Under the pieces are notes generated by a model, which saw only the letters and a program-made list of their open reading frames with translations, did no database searches and was not told where the DNA came from. From positions 1 through 46,607 of the forward strand of contig DATCYZ010000057.1 in assembly GCA_036526195.1 (NCBI GenBank): DNA of 46,607 nucleotides, read 5' to 3'. The translations under genes and the position numbers were made by a program. This document shows positions 32,724-40,927 of this stretch, piece by piece. Position 1 is the stretch's first letter. Every line of letters starts with the position of its first letter. The DNA is from DATCYZ01 sp036526195 (GTDB lineage Bacteria; Pseudomonadota; Gammaproteobacteria; Burkholderiales; SG8-39).

Positions 32724-33707
32724 ATGAGCGAGCAGGAACAGATGGTGCCGGTGACGATCCTCACGGGCTTTCTCGGCGCCGGCAAAACGACGCTGCTCAA
32801 CCGCATCCTCAAGGAGGACCACGGCCATCGCATCGCGGTGATCGAGAACGAGTTCGGCGAGGTCGGGGTCGACAACGACATCCTCGAAAGGTCCGACGAG
32901 CAGATCGTCGAGATGAACAACGGCTGCATCTGCTGCACGGTGCGCGGCGACCTGATCCGCATCCTCGGCGAACTGAAGGGCCGGCGCGAGGCCGGCACGC
33001 TGGCCTTCGACCGGGTGGTGATCGAGACCACCGGCATGGCCGACCCGGGCCCAGTGGCGCAGACCTTCTTCACCGACGAGGAGATCGGCGGCTATTACCT
33101 GCTCGATTCCATCCTCACGCTGGTCGATGCCAAGCACGCCGGCGCGACGCTGGACGAGTTTCGCGAGGCGCAGGAGCAGGTGGGCTTTGCCGACCGCATC
33201 CTGATGTCGAAGACCGACCTCGTCGACGAAGCCGAGGTGAAGGCGCTCTCCGAGCGCATCCGCCGCATGAACCCGCGCGCGCCGATCAAGCCGGTGCATT
33301 TCGGCCAGGCGCCGATCGACGAGGTGCTCGACCTGCGCGGCTTCAACCTGAATGCGATCCTCGAGGTGAACCCCGAGTTCCTCGTCGACAGCCACCACGA
33401 CCACCACGACGCAGTGTCCTCGTTCGTGTTCACCACGGACAAGGCCTTCGACGGCGACAAGCTCGAGCAGTTCCTGTCCGGCATCATCCAGGTCTACGGT
33501 CCGGACCTGCTGCGCTACAAGGGCGTGCTGTGGATGAAGGGCAACCCGCGCCGCGTGGTGTTCCAGGGCGTGCACATGATGATGGGCGGCGACCTCGGCA
33601 AGCCCTGGGCCAAGGGCGAGAAGAAGAAGTCGCTCATGGTGTTCATCGGCAAGGACCTGCCGAAGGACCTGATCCTCGGCGGGCTGGAGCAGTGCATCGC
33701 GAAGTGA
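32724..33707 (+). CDS. COG0523 (CobW/YjiA) family GTPase, putative zinc metallochaperone
   Basis: 327 residues. P-loop GFLGAGKTTLLN (about 15-26), zinc-binding CICC motif in NNGCICCTVRGDL, switch-like ETTGMADP, guanine-binding SKTD, and a His-rich segment DSHHDHHD before the CobW C-terminal domain (KPWAKGEKKKS...FIG). COG0523 members deliver Zn, Co or Fe to target proteins; the neighbourhood suggests zinc. Start ATG lies 30 bases after the ZIP stop. Confidence 0.92.
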   Translation: MSEQEQMVPVTILTGFLGAGKTTLLNRILKEDHGHRIAVIENEFGEVGVDNDILERSDEQIVEMNNGCICCTVRGDLIRILGELKGRREAGTLAFDRVVIETTGMADPGPVAQTFFTDEEIGGYYLLDSILTLVDAKHAGATLDEFREAQEQVGFADRILMSKTDLVDEAEVKALSERIRRMNPRAPIKPVHFGQAPIDEVLDLRGFNLNAILEVNPEFLVDSHHDHHDAVSSFVFTTDKAFDGDKLEQFLSGIIQVYGPDLLRYKGVLWMKGNPRRVVFQGVHMMMGGDLGKPWAKGEKKKSLMVFIGKDLPKDLILGGLEQCIAK

Positions 33708-33752
33708 TGCGAAGGGCGCCCAAGGCATGCTGATCGCCGCCAGATCCGGACT

Positions 33753-34070
33753 ATGCGCGTGAGCCGCGTGCTCGCGCGCCTTGCGCGCGTCGCGCTCGCG
33801 ACGGTGCTGCTCGCTGCGTGGCAGGTCTCGCTGCAGCATCCGATCGAGCATCGCGATGCCAGTGGCGGCTTTGCGCACGGTGGTGCGCCGAACGACCATT
33901 CCCTCGCGTGCGACCTGCTTGCCGCGCTCGGCGCCTGCGCGCCGTCTTCCCCTGCCGCCGCGCCGCTTGCGGCGTCCGTCGACACGCCTGCGCGCTTTGC
34001 GCCGACGCTCAATCCGAAACCTTCGCCACGCGCGGCGTATCGCGCGCTCGCCCCACCCGCACGTTCCTGA
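33753..34070 (+). CDS. Small exported His/Cys-containing protein of unknown function
   Basis: 105 residues. N-terminal signal peptide (RLARVALATVLLAAWQVSLQ), then a short mature part with a histidine cluster HPIEHRDASGGFAHGG...HSLACDLLAALGAC and an Ala/Pro-rich tail. Proteins like this (DUF2946-like) often precede TonB-dependent metal receptors, but the match is by pattern only. It lies between the COG0523 GTPase and the receptor, so a periplasmic metal-binding role is plausible and unproven. Confidence 0.6.
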   Translation: MRVSRVLARLARVALATVLLAAWQVSLQHPIEHRDASGGFAHGGAPNDHSLACDLLAALGACAPSSPAAAPLAASVDTPARFAPTLNPKPSPRAAYRALAPPARS

Positions 34071-34155
34071 GCCGTCGTTCCGCAGGTCGCCGCGCGCCGC
34101 GTGGCGGCCGCGCGCTGTCGCGCGCCCTTCGAACACGTCTTGAGGAGCAAGCACC

Positions 34156-36162
34156 ATGGACAGGAATGCCTTTGCCCGCCTGCTGGCGGGTGCAGTCACG
34201 TGCGCGCCGGCACTCGCCGCCGCGCAAGCCGCGGCGATCGTCGTCACGCCGCTCGATGCCGATGAAGTGTCGATGGCCCAGCCGGCCAGCGTGCTGCGCG
34301 CCGAGGCGCTGCGGCGCAAGCAGGGCGCGAGCCTTGGCGAGACGCTCGGTGGCGAGCCCGGCGTGCACGCGGGCGGCATGGGTCCGAACGCCTCGCGCCC
34401 GGTGATCCGCGGGCAGGACGGGCCGCGCGTGCGCGTGCTCGACAACGGGCTGGGCACGATGGATGTCTCGACGCTCAGCCCCGACCACGCCCCGGCGGTG
34501 GAAACGTTCGGCGCGACACAAGTGGAGGTGCTGCGCGGGCCGGCCACGCTGCTTTACGGCGGCGGTGCCATCGGCGGCCTGGTGAACGTGGTCACCAAGC
34601 GCATTCCGCGCGAGCGCATGGAGGGCTTCGCCGGCGCGGCCGAAGTTCGCGCGGGCGGCGCGGCGCGCGAAGGCAATGCCCTGGTCGACCTGAACGGCGG
34701 TGCCGGTGGCGTGGCCTGGCATATGGACGCAAGTGCGCGCAAATCGGACGACTACCGAATCCGCGGCCGGCAGAATCCGACCGATGCGACAAGCCCGGTG
34801 GGGGTGGTGCCGAACAGCGCCGCCTCGACGCAGAGCGTGAACGCGGGCCTGAGCCTTGTCGGCGAACGCGGCTACCTCGGCGTCGGCGTCTCCGGCCTGG
34901 ACAGTTTCTACGGTGTGCCGGGCGGGGAACGCGCGCGCATCGACCTCGAGCGCCAGCGGCTGGAGGTGGCGGGCGAACTGCGCGATCCGTTGCCCGGGTT
35001 CTCGCGCGCGCGCCTGTTGCTCGGATCGGTGCGCTATCGCCATGCGGAGATCGAGCAGAGCGGCGCGGTGGCGACGCGCTTTCGCAACGACGCGAACGAG
35101 TTCAGGCTCGAGTTGCGCCACACGCCGCTCGGTGGCCTGAACGGCGCCATCGGCGTCTCGGGGCAGCGGCGCGACTTCTCGGCGGTCGGGGCGGAGAGCT
35201 TCCTCGTGCCGACGCGGGGCGCGGGCGCGGCCTTGTTTGCAATCGAGGAACTGACCCTGGGCCGTCTGCGGCTGGAAGCGGGCCTGCGCCTCGAGCACGA
35301 GCAGGCGCGCCCGGACGGCGCCTCGGGCCGACCTGAGCGACGCTTCGGTCCGCGTACCGCCTCGGTGGGCGCGAGCTGGAACGGCCTGCCGGCGCATACG
35401 CTTGCCTTCACGCTGACGCGCGCGCAACGCGCGCCGGGGATCGAGGAGCTCTACGCCAACGGTCCCCACGCGGCGGCGGGCGCGGTCGAGCGCGGCAACG
35501 CGGCGCTCGGCCTGGAGACGTCGCGCAATGTCGACCTGTCCCTCGCGCGCACCGAAGGCGCCTGGCGCTGGAAGGCGGGCGCCTATGCCAACCGCATCCA
35601 CAACTACATCTTCTCGCAACGCCAGGACGTGAATGGAAACGGCGTGTTCGAGGCCGCGCTGGACCGCGTGGATTCGAGCGGGACGGCGGATCCGGCGGGC
35701 GCGTTCTTTCTCCTGAACACGCGCCAGGCCGGCGCGCGGTTCCACGGCTTCGAGGCCGAGCTGTCCTGGCGGCAGGCCGAGGGGCCGTGGCGCCTGCGCG
35801 CGTTCGCCGACGCCGCGCGCGGACGCCTCGAAGGCGCAGGCAACGTGGCGCGCATGGCCCCGGCGCGCACCGGCCTCGAGGCCGGATGGTCGCAGGGCGC
35901 CTGGAGCGCCCACGGCACGTTGCTGCGCGTCGCACGGCAGGACCGGATCGCGATCGATCAGGAGACCGCGACGCCAGCCTCGCTGCGCCTGGACGCGGGG
36001 CTGTCGTATCGACTGCGGCACGGCGCGGGGAACGAGACCACCGTCTTCGTGCAGGGTCGCAACCTGCTCGATCGCGACCTGCGCGTGCATACCTCCTTCC
36101 TCAGGGATTCGGCGCCGCTGCCGGGGCGGTCCCTGTTCGCGGGGCTGCGCTCGACGTTCTAG
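34156..36162 (+). CDS. TonB-dependent outer-membrane receptor, ZnuD-like
   Basis: 668 residues with a signal peptide ending near AAAQAA. Plug domain: LRRKQGASLGETLGGEPGVHAGGMGPNASRPVIRGQDGPRVRVLDNGLGTMDVSTLSPDHAPAVE and VEVLRGPATLLYGGGAIGGLVNVVTKR, which closely follows the ZnuD pattern. It ends in a barrel and C-terminal Phe (GLRSTF). ZnuD imports zinc across the outer membrane. This copy lacks a His-rich extracellular loop that some homologues carry. AGGAGC precedes ATG 34156. Assignment to zinc rests on plug similarity plus the cluster. Confidence 0.87.
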   Translation: MDRNAFARLLAGAVTCAPALAAAQAAAIVVTPLDADEVSMAQPASVLRAEALRRKQGASLGETLGGEPGVHAGGMGPNASRPVIRGQDGPRVRVLDNGLGTMDVSTLSPDHAPAVETFGATQVEVLRGPATLLYGGGAIGGLVNVVTKRIPRERMEGFAGAAEVRAGGAAREGNALVDLNGGAGGVAWHMDASARKSDDYRIRGRQNPTDATSPVGVVPNSAASTQSVNAGLSLVGERGYLGVGVSGLDSFYGVPGGERARIDLERQRLEVAGELRDPLPGFSRARLLLGSVRYRHAEIEQSGAVATRFRNDANEFRLELRHTPLGGLNGAIGVSGQRRDFSAVGAESFLVPTRGAGAALFAIEELTLGRLRLEAGLRLEHEQARPDGASGRPERRFGPRTASVGASWNGLPAHTLAFTLTRAQRAPGIEELYANGPHAAAGAVERGNAALGLETSRNVDLSLARTEGAWRWKAGAYANRIHNYIFSQRQDVNGNGVFEAALDRVDSSGTADPAGAFFLLNTRQAGARFHGFEAELSWRQAEGPWRLRAFADAARGRLEGAGNVARMAPARTGLEAGWSQGAWSAHGTLLRVARQDRIAIDQETATPASLRLDAGLSYRLRHGAGNETTVFVQGRNLLDRDLRVHTSFLRDSAPLPGRSLFAGLRSTF

Positions 36163-36202
36163 CGCGTCGCGCGGACGGTACGGCGCCACGCCACGCCATT
36201 CG

Positions 36203-36224
36203 GTAACGTATACGTTACTATAAT
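36203..36224 (+). promoter_or_regulatory. 16-bp perfect palindrome abutting a TATAAT box upstream of hslV
   Basis: GTAACGTATACGTTAC (36203-36218) touches TATAAT (36219-36224). The palindrome fills the spacer region where a -35/-10 linker would be, the geometry used by many repressors and MerR-type activators. It lies 41 bases after the receptor stop and 127 bases before hslV. The binding protein is unknown. Confidence 0.5.
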
Positions 36225-36290
36225 GGCAATGCCGGCGGCCCTCCGGGTTGCCCGGCGTGCGCGGCGCATGCTAGAAGCCTCTTCCCGGCG

Positions 36291-36320
36291 CTTGCAAAGC
36301 GCCGGCATCGCCCCCACCCT
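36291..36320 (+). promoter_or_regulatory. Candidate sigma-32 heat-shock promoter for hslVU
   Basis: CTTGCAA (36291-36297) is one base off the sigma-32 -35 consensus CTTGAAA. A 13-base spacer leads to CCCCCACCCT (36311-36320), similar to CCCCAT. It lies about 30 bases before hslV, whose E. coli homologue is a heat-shock gene. The same -35 sits in a hairpin CCGGCGCTT/AAGCGCCGG. Confidence 0.5.
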
Positions 36321-36350
36321 GAGTATCTGAGGCCAGCCCCCGACCCCCCC

Positions 36351-36887
36351 ATGGAACAATTCCACGGCACGACCATCCTGTCCGTGCGCCGCGGCGCGAC
36401 GGTCGCCCTCGGCGGCGACGGCCAGGTGACGCTCGGCAACATCGTCATCAAGGGCGGCGCGAAGAAGGTGCGGCGCCTGTACCAGGAGCGCATCCTCGCC
36501 GGCTTCGCCGGCGGCACCGCGGACGCCTTCACGCTGTTCGAGCGCTTCGAGGCCAAACTCGACAAGCACCAGGGCAACCTGCTGCGCTCGGCGGTGGAAC
36601 TCGCCAAGGACTGGCGCACCGACCGCATGCTGCGCCGGCTGGAGGCGATGCTGGCGGTGGCCGACCGCGAGCATTCGCTGATCATCACCGGCATGGGCGA
36701 CGTGCTCGAGCCCGAGCACGGGCTGGTGGCCATCGGCTCCGGCGGCCCCTACGCGCAGAGCGCGGCGCGCGCGCTGCTCGAGCATACCGAGCTCGGCCCG
36801 CGCGACATCGTCGACAAGGCGCTCGCGATTGCGGCCGATCTTTGCATCTACACCAACCACCAGCGCGTGATCGAAATCCTCGAGTGA
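36351..36887 (+). CDS. hslV: HslV, proteasome-like peptidase subunit
   Basis: 178 residues. The short leader MEQFHG is removed to expose the catalytic N-terminal threonine of TTILSVRR (T7). Further markers are VALGGDGQVTLGN, LAGFAGGTADAFTLFERFE and GSGGPYAQSAARAL. Threonine protease that forms the core of HslUV with the ATPase encoded 4 bases downstream. Confidence 0.97.
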   Translation: MEQFHGTTILSVRRGATVALGGDGQVTLGNIVIKGGAKKVRRLYQERILAGFAGGTADAFTLFERFEAKLDKHQGNLLRSAVELAKDWRTDRMLRRLEAMLAVADREHSLIITGMGDVLEPEHGLVAIGSGGPYAQSAARALLEHTELGPRDIVDKALAIAADLCIYTNHQRVIEILE

Positions 36888-36891
36888 TCCC

Positions 36892-38226
36892 ATGTCCAGC
36901 ATGACACCACAGGAAATCGTCCACGAACTCGACAAGCACATCGTCGGGCAGGACCGCGCCAAGCGCGCGGTGGCCATTGCGCTGCGCAACCGCTGGCGCC
37001 GCCAGCAGGTGGCCGACCCGCTGCGCCAGGAGATCACGCCGAAGAACATCCTGATGATCGGGCCGACCGGCGTGGGCAAGACCGAGATCGCGCGCCGGCT
37101 TGCGCGGCTGGCGGACGCGCCCTTCATCAAGGTCGAGGCGACCAAGTTCACCGAGGTCGGCTACGTGGGCCGGGATGTCGACACCATCATCCGCGACCTG
37201 GTCGAGATCAGCGTCAAGCAGACCCGCGAGCAGGCCACGCGCCGGGTGCGGGTGCGCGCGCAGGACGCCGCCGAGGAGCGCATCCTGGACGCGCTGCTGC
37301 CGCCTGCGCGCGGCGCCGAGCTCGGCGCCGCCGCCCCGGGGGGCGAGGAGAACGCGACGCGGCAGAAGTTCCGCAAGAAGCTGCGCGAGGGCGAGCTCGA
37401 CGATCGCGAGATCGAGTTCGAGGTCTCCGCGGTCGCCCCGCAGATGGAAATCATGGCGCCCCCGGGCATGGAGGAACTCACCTCCCAGATCCAGGGCATG
37501 TTCCAGAACCTCGGCGGCGCGCGCCGGCGCACCCGCAAGATGAAGATCCGCGAGGCGCTGCGCCTGGCCACCGACGAGGAAGCCGGCAAGCTGGTGAACG
37601 ACGAGGACCTGAAGGTGCAGGCGCTCGCCAATGCCGAGCAGAACGGCATCGTCTTCCTCGACGAGATGGACAAGATCGCGACCCGCAGCGAGATCGGCGG
37701 CGCCGACGTGTCTCGCCAGGGCGTGCAGCGCGACCTGCTGCCGCTGGTCGAGGGCACCACGGTGTCCACCAAGTACGGCATGGTGAAGACCGACCACGTT
37801 CTGTTCATCGCCTCGGGGGCGTTCCACCTGTCCAAGCCCTCGGACCTGATCCCGGAGATGCAGGGGCGCTTCCCGATCCGCGTCGAGCTCGATCCGCTGT
37901 CGATCGGGGATTTCGAGCGCATCCTCGTGGCGACCGACGCGAGCCTGGTGAAGCAGTACCAGGCGCTGCTCGAGACCGAGGCCGTGGTGCTCGACTTCCG
38001 TCCCGAGGCGATCCGGCGCCTCGCCGAGATCGCCTTCGGCGTGAACGAGAAGACCGAGAACATCGGCGCGCGGCGCCTGCACACGGTGCTGGAGAAGCTG
38101 CTCGAGGAAGTGTCCTTCGATTCCGGCCGCGCCGGGGCGGGCACGGTGACGATCGACGCGGCCTACGTGGACGCCCGCCTCGCGGAACTGGCGAGCAACG
38201 AGGACCTGGCGCGCTACGTTCTCTGA
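36892..38226 (+). CDS. hslU: HslU, ATPase subunit of HslUV protease
   Basis: 444 residues. AAA+ unfoldase: MTPQEIVHELDKHIVGQDRAKRAVAIALRNRWRR, Walker A GPTGVGKTEIARRLA, the I-domain insertion with the KKLREGELDDREIE segment, Walker B IVFLDEMDKIA, and sensor-2 GARRLHTVLEKLLEE. C-terminal ARYVL resembles the tail that docks on HslV. Its last 13 bases overlap the convergent CWC-protein gene. Confidence 0.97.
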   Translation: MSSMTPQEIVHELDKHIVGQDRAKRAVAIALRNRWRRQQVADPLRQEITPKNILMIGPTGVGKTEIARRLARLADAPFIKVEATKFTEVGYVGRDVDTIIRDLVEISVKQTREQATRRVRVRAQDAAEERILDALLPPARGAELGAAAPGGEENATRQKFRKKLREGELDDREIEFEVSAVAPQMEIMAPPGMEELTSQIQGMFQNLGGARRRTRKMKIREALRLATDEEAGKLVNDEDLKVQALANAEQNGIVFLDEMDKIATRSEIGGADVSRQGVQRDLLPLVEGTTVSTKYGMVKTDHVLFIASGAFHLSKPSDLIPEMQGRFPIRVELDPLSIGDFERILVATDASLVKQYQALLETEAVVLDFRPEAIRRLAEIAFGVNEKTENIGARRLHTVLEKLLEEVSFDSGRAGAGTVTIDAAYVDARLAELASNEDLARYVL

Positions 38227-38441
38227 GCGGGCGCCGCGGCCAGCGCCTTCTCCAGGCAGGTCCGGCACAGGCAGTCGCGCCCCGGCACCGGTGAAAGCGC
38301 CGGCAGTTCGGCGCACCAGCAGGCGCGCTCTCCGGCGCGCATCCCGCAGGTGAACGGCGCGCGACAGCCGGAACAGGCCACGGCGCCAGCCGTCCTTGCG
38401 ACGCCGGGGGCGGCCTCAGGCCTTGCCGCCGGCTTCGCCAT
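38214..38441 (-). CDS. Cysteine-rich CWC family protein
   Basis: 75 residues with the CWC pattern: ACSGCRAPFTCGM, ACWCAELPAL and CLCRTCLEKAL, eight cysteines likely binding zinc. Function unknown. The frame overlaps the anti-sigma-like gene by 26 bases and hslU by 13 bases; the true start could be slightly later. Confidence 0.72.
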   Translation of the reverse strand: MAKPAARPEAAPGVARTAGAVACSGCRAPFTCGMRAGERACWCAELPALSPVPGRDCLCRTCLEKALAAAPAQRT

Positions 38442-38622
38442 CTTCTTCGGCCATCTGCCGCACCGCCTGGCGCAGCAGCTCGAGCTGGTCTTCGAAGCTG
38501 CGGCAACTCTTGCAGATCATGAAGTGGGCGCGCAGGGCGATGCGCTCGCGAAAACCCAGTTCGCGGTCGAGCCCCTGGGACACCAGTCGCGTCACTTCCC
38601 TGCAGGAGAGCATGCCCATCAT
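38416..38622 (-). CDS. Zinc-finger (zf-HC2) anti-sigma-factor-like protein
   Basis: 68 residues from ATG 38622. LSCREVTRLVSQGLDRELGFRERIALRAHFMICKSCRSFEDQL holds the C-x(n)-H-x3-C-x2-C zinc site of small anti-sigma factors (ZAS domain). It starts 7 bases after the sigma factor stop; a longer frame to 38667 would overlap that gene. Very likely controls the upstream ECF sigma factor. Confidence 0.82.
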   Translation of the reverse strand: MMGMLSCREVTRLVSQGLDRELGFRERIALRAHFMICKSCRSFEDQLELLRQAVRQMAEEDGEAGGKA

Positions 38623-38629
38623 GGTCGTC

Positions 38630-39217
38630 TTATCCGTGTTTCCCTTCGCCGGCGAACCAGCGTTCATTCAGGCACAGGCGCAGCGCCATGCGCGCCCGGT
38701 ACAGCAGAACCCAGCAGTGAGTCGGGGTAATGTCGAGCGCCTTACAGATCTCCGGCGTCTCCAGCCCGAGGTGCTCGCGCATCATGAACACGCGCGCGGT
38801 CTTGGCCGGCAGGCCCTCGAGGCATTTCTTCAGCACGGCCATGAACTGCTTGTTCTCGAGCACCCCCTCCGGGGCCTCCCAGGGCGACAGGCGCGCCTCC
38901 CAGTGGCCGCTCGGCCGGAACAGGGGGTCGAACTCGGCCTCCTCGAGCGTCGCCTCGGGCGCGGCGACCGGTTCGCGCGCCGCGCGGCGAATCGCGTCGA
39001 CGATCTTGTGCTTGAGGATGCCGGTGAGCCAGGTGCGCAGGTTCGAGCGGCCGGCGAAGCTCGACTCCGCCCCGAGCGCGGCGAGCAGGGCGTCCTGCAC
39101 GGTGTCCTCCGCCAGGTGCGAATCGCGCAGGTGCAACTGGGCGTAGCGCAGCAGGTAGGGGCGATGCGCCTCGACCTGTTTTCGAAACTCCGGGGAATCC
39201 ATGGCGCCGTCCTTCAT
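38630..39217 (-). CDS. ECF-type sigma-70 family RNA polymerase sigma factor
   Basis: 195 residues. Region 2: YLLRYAQLHLRDSHLAEDTVQDALLAAL and NLRTWLTGILKHKIVDAIRRAAR; region 4: LPAKTARVFMMREHLGLETPEICKALDITPTHCWVLLYRARMALR. The start may be ATG 39217 or 39202 (MDSPEF). Its regulon cannot be read here. Followed by its zinc-finger partner. The pattern belongs to a betaproteobacterial ECF group sitting beside a zf-HC2 gene. Confidence 0.9.
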   Translation of the reverse strand: MKDGAMDSPEFRKQVEAHRPYLLRYAQLHLRDSHLAEDTVQDALLAALGAESSFAGRSNLRTWLTGILKHKIVDAIRRAAREPVAAPEATLEEAEFDPLFRPSGHWEARLSPWEAPEGVLENKQFMAVLKKCLEGLPAKTARVFMMREHLGLETPEICKALDITPTHCWVLLYRARMALRLCLNERWFAGEGKHG

Positions 39218-39291
39218 CGCCGCGTCAATGTAACGTCGGGGACGGTGCGCGGCAACCCGCGCCCGCGCGGGGCGACGCGGGAATGATCCCG

Positions 39292-39297
39292 TACAAT
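39292..39297 (+). promoter_or_regulatory. argB -10 box
   Basis: TACAAT ends 9 bases before the chosen argB ATG (39307), so the 5' leader would be only a few bases long. Confidence 0.5.
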
Positions 39298-39306
39298 CCG
39301 TCCACC

Positions 39307-40197
39307 ATGACTGAACCGCACGCGATCCCGGCCAACGAGAAGGCGCGCACGCTTGCCGAGGCGCTGCCCTACATCCGGCGTTTTCATGGCAAGACCATCG
39401 TCGTCAAATTCGGCGGCAACGCCATGGTCGACGAGGCGCTGCAGGCGAGCTTCGCGCGCGACGTCGTGCTGCTCAAGCTGGTCGGTATGGATCCGGTGGT
39501 GGTGCACGGCGGCGGTCCGCAGATCGAGAAGCTTCTTGGGCAGCTCGGCATCGAGAGCCGCTTCGTCGACGGCATGCGCGTCACCGACGAAGCGACGATG
39601 GACGTGGTCGAGATGGTGCTCGGCGGTGCGGTCAACAAGGACATCGTCACGCTGATCAACCAGGCGGGCGGTCGCGCGGTCGGCCTCACCGGCCAGGACG
39701 GCGCCTTCATTCACGCGCGCCGCCTGCGCATGGCCTCGCGCGAGCGGCCCGACGAGATGCTGGACATCGGGCAGGTCGGCGAGATCGAGTCGATCGACCC
39801 GCGGGTCATCGAGACGCTGGAAGCGGGCGGCTTCATCCCGGTGGTCGCGCCGATCGGCGTCGGCGAGGACGGCCGCAGCTACAACATCAACGCGGACCTC
39901 GTGGCCGGCAAGCTGGCGGTGGTGCTGCAGGCGGAGAAGCTCATCCTGCTCACCAACACGCCGGGCGTGCTGGACGGAAACGGAAAGCTGCTGACCGGCG
40001 TCACGCCGCGCGAGATCGACGCCATGGTCGCCGACGGCACGCTCTCGGGCGGCATGCTGCCGAAGATCGGCTCGGCGCTGGACGCCGCGCGCAGCGGCGT
40101 GAACAGCGTGCACATCATCGACGGCCGCGTGCCGCACGCCTTGCTGCTCGAGGTGCTGACAGACCAGGGCGTTGGCACCCTGATCCGCGGCGGCTAG
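39307..40197 (+). CDS. argB: Acetylglutamate kinase
   Basis: 296 residues from ATG 39307 (MTEPHAIPANEKA). Amino-acid-kinase fold: GKTIVVKFGGNAM, VVVHGGGPQIEKLL, NKDIVTLINQAGGRAVGLTGQDG, YNINADLVAGKLAVVLQAEKLILLTNTPGVLD and SGGMLPKIGSALDAA. Second step of arginine synthesis. Upstream in-frame ATG 39283 would leave no room for the TACAAT promoter. Confidence 0.97.
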   Translation: MTEPHAIPANEKARTLAEALPYIRRFHGKTIVVKFGGNAMVDEALQASFARDVVLLKLVGMDPVVVHGGGPQIEKLLGQLGIESRFVDGMRVTDEATMDVVEMVLGGAVNKDIVTLINQAGGRAVGLTGQDGAFIHARRLRMASRERPDEMLDIGQVGEIESIDPRVIETLEAGGFIPVVAPIGVGEDGRSYNINADLVAGKLAVVLQAEKLILLTNTPGVLDGNGKLLTGVTPREIDAMVADGTLSGGMLPKIGSALDAARSGVNSVHIIDGRVPHALLLEVLTDQGVGTLIRGG

Positions 40198-40208
40198 GCG
40201 CGCGGACC

Positions 40209-40871
40209 GTGCGCATTGCGCGCATCCCGGCCTCGCGCCGGGTCTGGATCTTCGACCTCGACAACACGCTGCACGACGCCGGCGCGCGCATCTTTCCGGC
40301 GATGCACGACAGCATCAATGCCTACCTGCGGCGCAACTTCGATGTCGACGCCGAAGGCGCGAACGAGATGCGGCGCGGGTTCTGGACGCGCTACGGCACA
40401 ACGCTGAAGGGCCTGATGCGCCATTTCGGCACCGACCCGCGGCATTTCCTGCGCGAGACGCACGACTTCCCGGAGCTCGCCGACATGGTGGTGCACGAAA
40501 ATGCGCTGCGCCACGCGCTGGGCCGCCTCGGCGGGCGCAAGTTCGTGTTCTCGAACGCGCCGCGGCACTATGTCGAGGCGGTGCTGAAGGTGATGGGCCT
40601 CGCGCGCTGGTTCGACGCGGTGTACACCATCGAGAGCACGCGCTTCCGGCCGAAGCCCGCGCTGAACGGATTTCTCCTGCTGCTGCGGCAGCACCACCTC
40701 GACCCGCATCGCTGCGCCTTCATCGACGACACGCTGGAGAACCTGCGCGCTGCGCGGCACCTCGGCATGTCGACGGTCTGGGTGAGCCCGCTCGCCCGGC
40801 GCGTGTCCTATGTCGACGTGCGCGTGGCCTCGGTGCTGGACCTGCCGCGCCGCGTCTTTCGCCAGGGCTGA
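40209..40871 (+). CDS. HAD-superfamily pyrimidine 5'-nucleotidase-like phosphatase
   Basis: 220 residues from GTG 40209. HAD motifs: nucleophile FDLDNTLHD, motif II VFSNAPRHY, motif III Lys in RFRPKPAL and motif IV CAFIDDTLENL. Belongs to the SDT1/pyrimidine 5'-nucleotidase family that lies between argB and slmA in betaproteobacteria. The substrate is inferred from homologues. Confidence 0.88.
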   Translation: MRIARIPASRRVWIFDLDNTLHDAGARIFPAMHDSINAYLRRNFDVDAEGANEMRRGFWTRYGTTLKGLMRHFGTDPRHFLRETHDFPELADMVVHENALRHALGRLGGRKFVFSNAPRHYVEAVLKVMGLARWFDAVYTIESTRFRPKPALNGFLLLLRQHHLDPHRCAFIDDTLENLRAARHLGMSTVWVSPLARRVSYVDVRVASVLDLPRRVFRQG

Positions 40872-40927
40872 GGCGTCGCCTCGCGCGTTCGCGCTAGAAT
40901 TCCAGGCACCCCCCTTGCGACCCCACG

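Noticed and set aside
34081..34155. Possible Zur box before the ZnuD-like gene
   Set aside because: No inverted repeat or AT-rich core is visible; the gene probably relies on upstream transcription.
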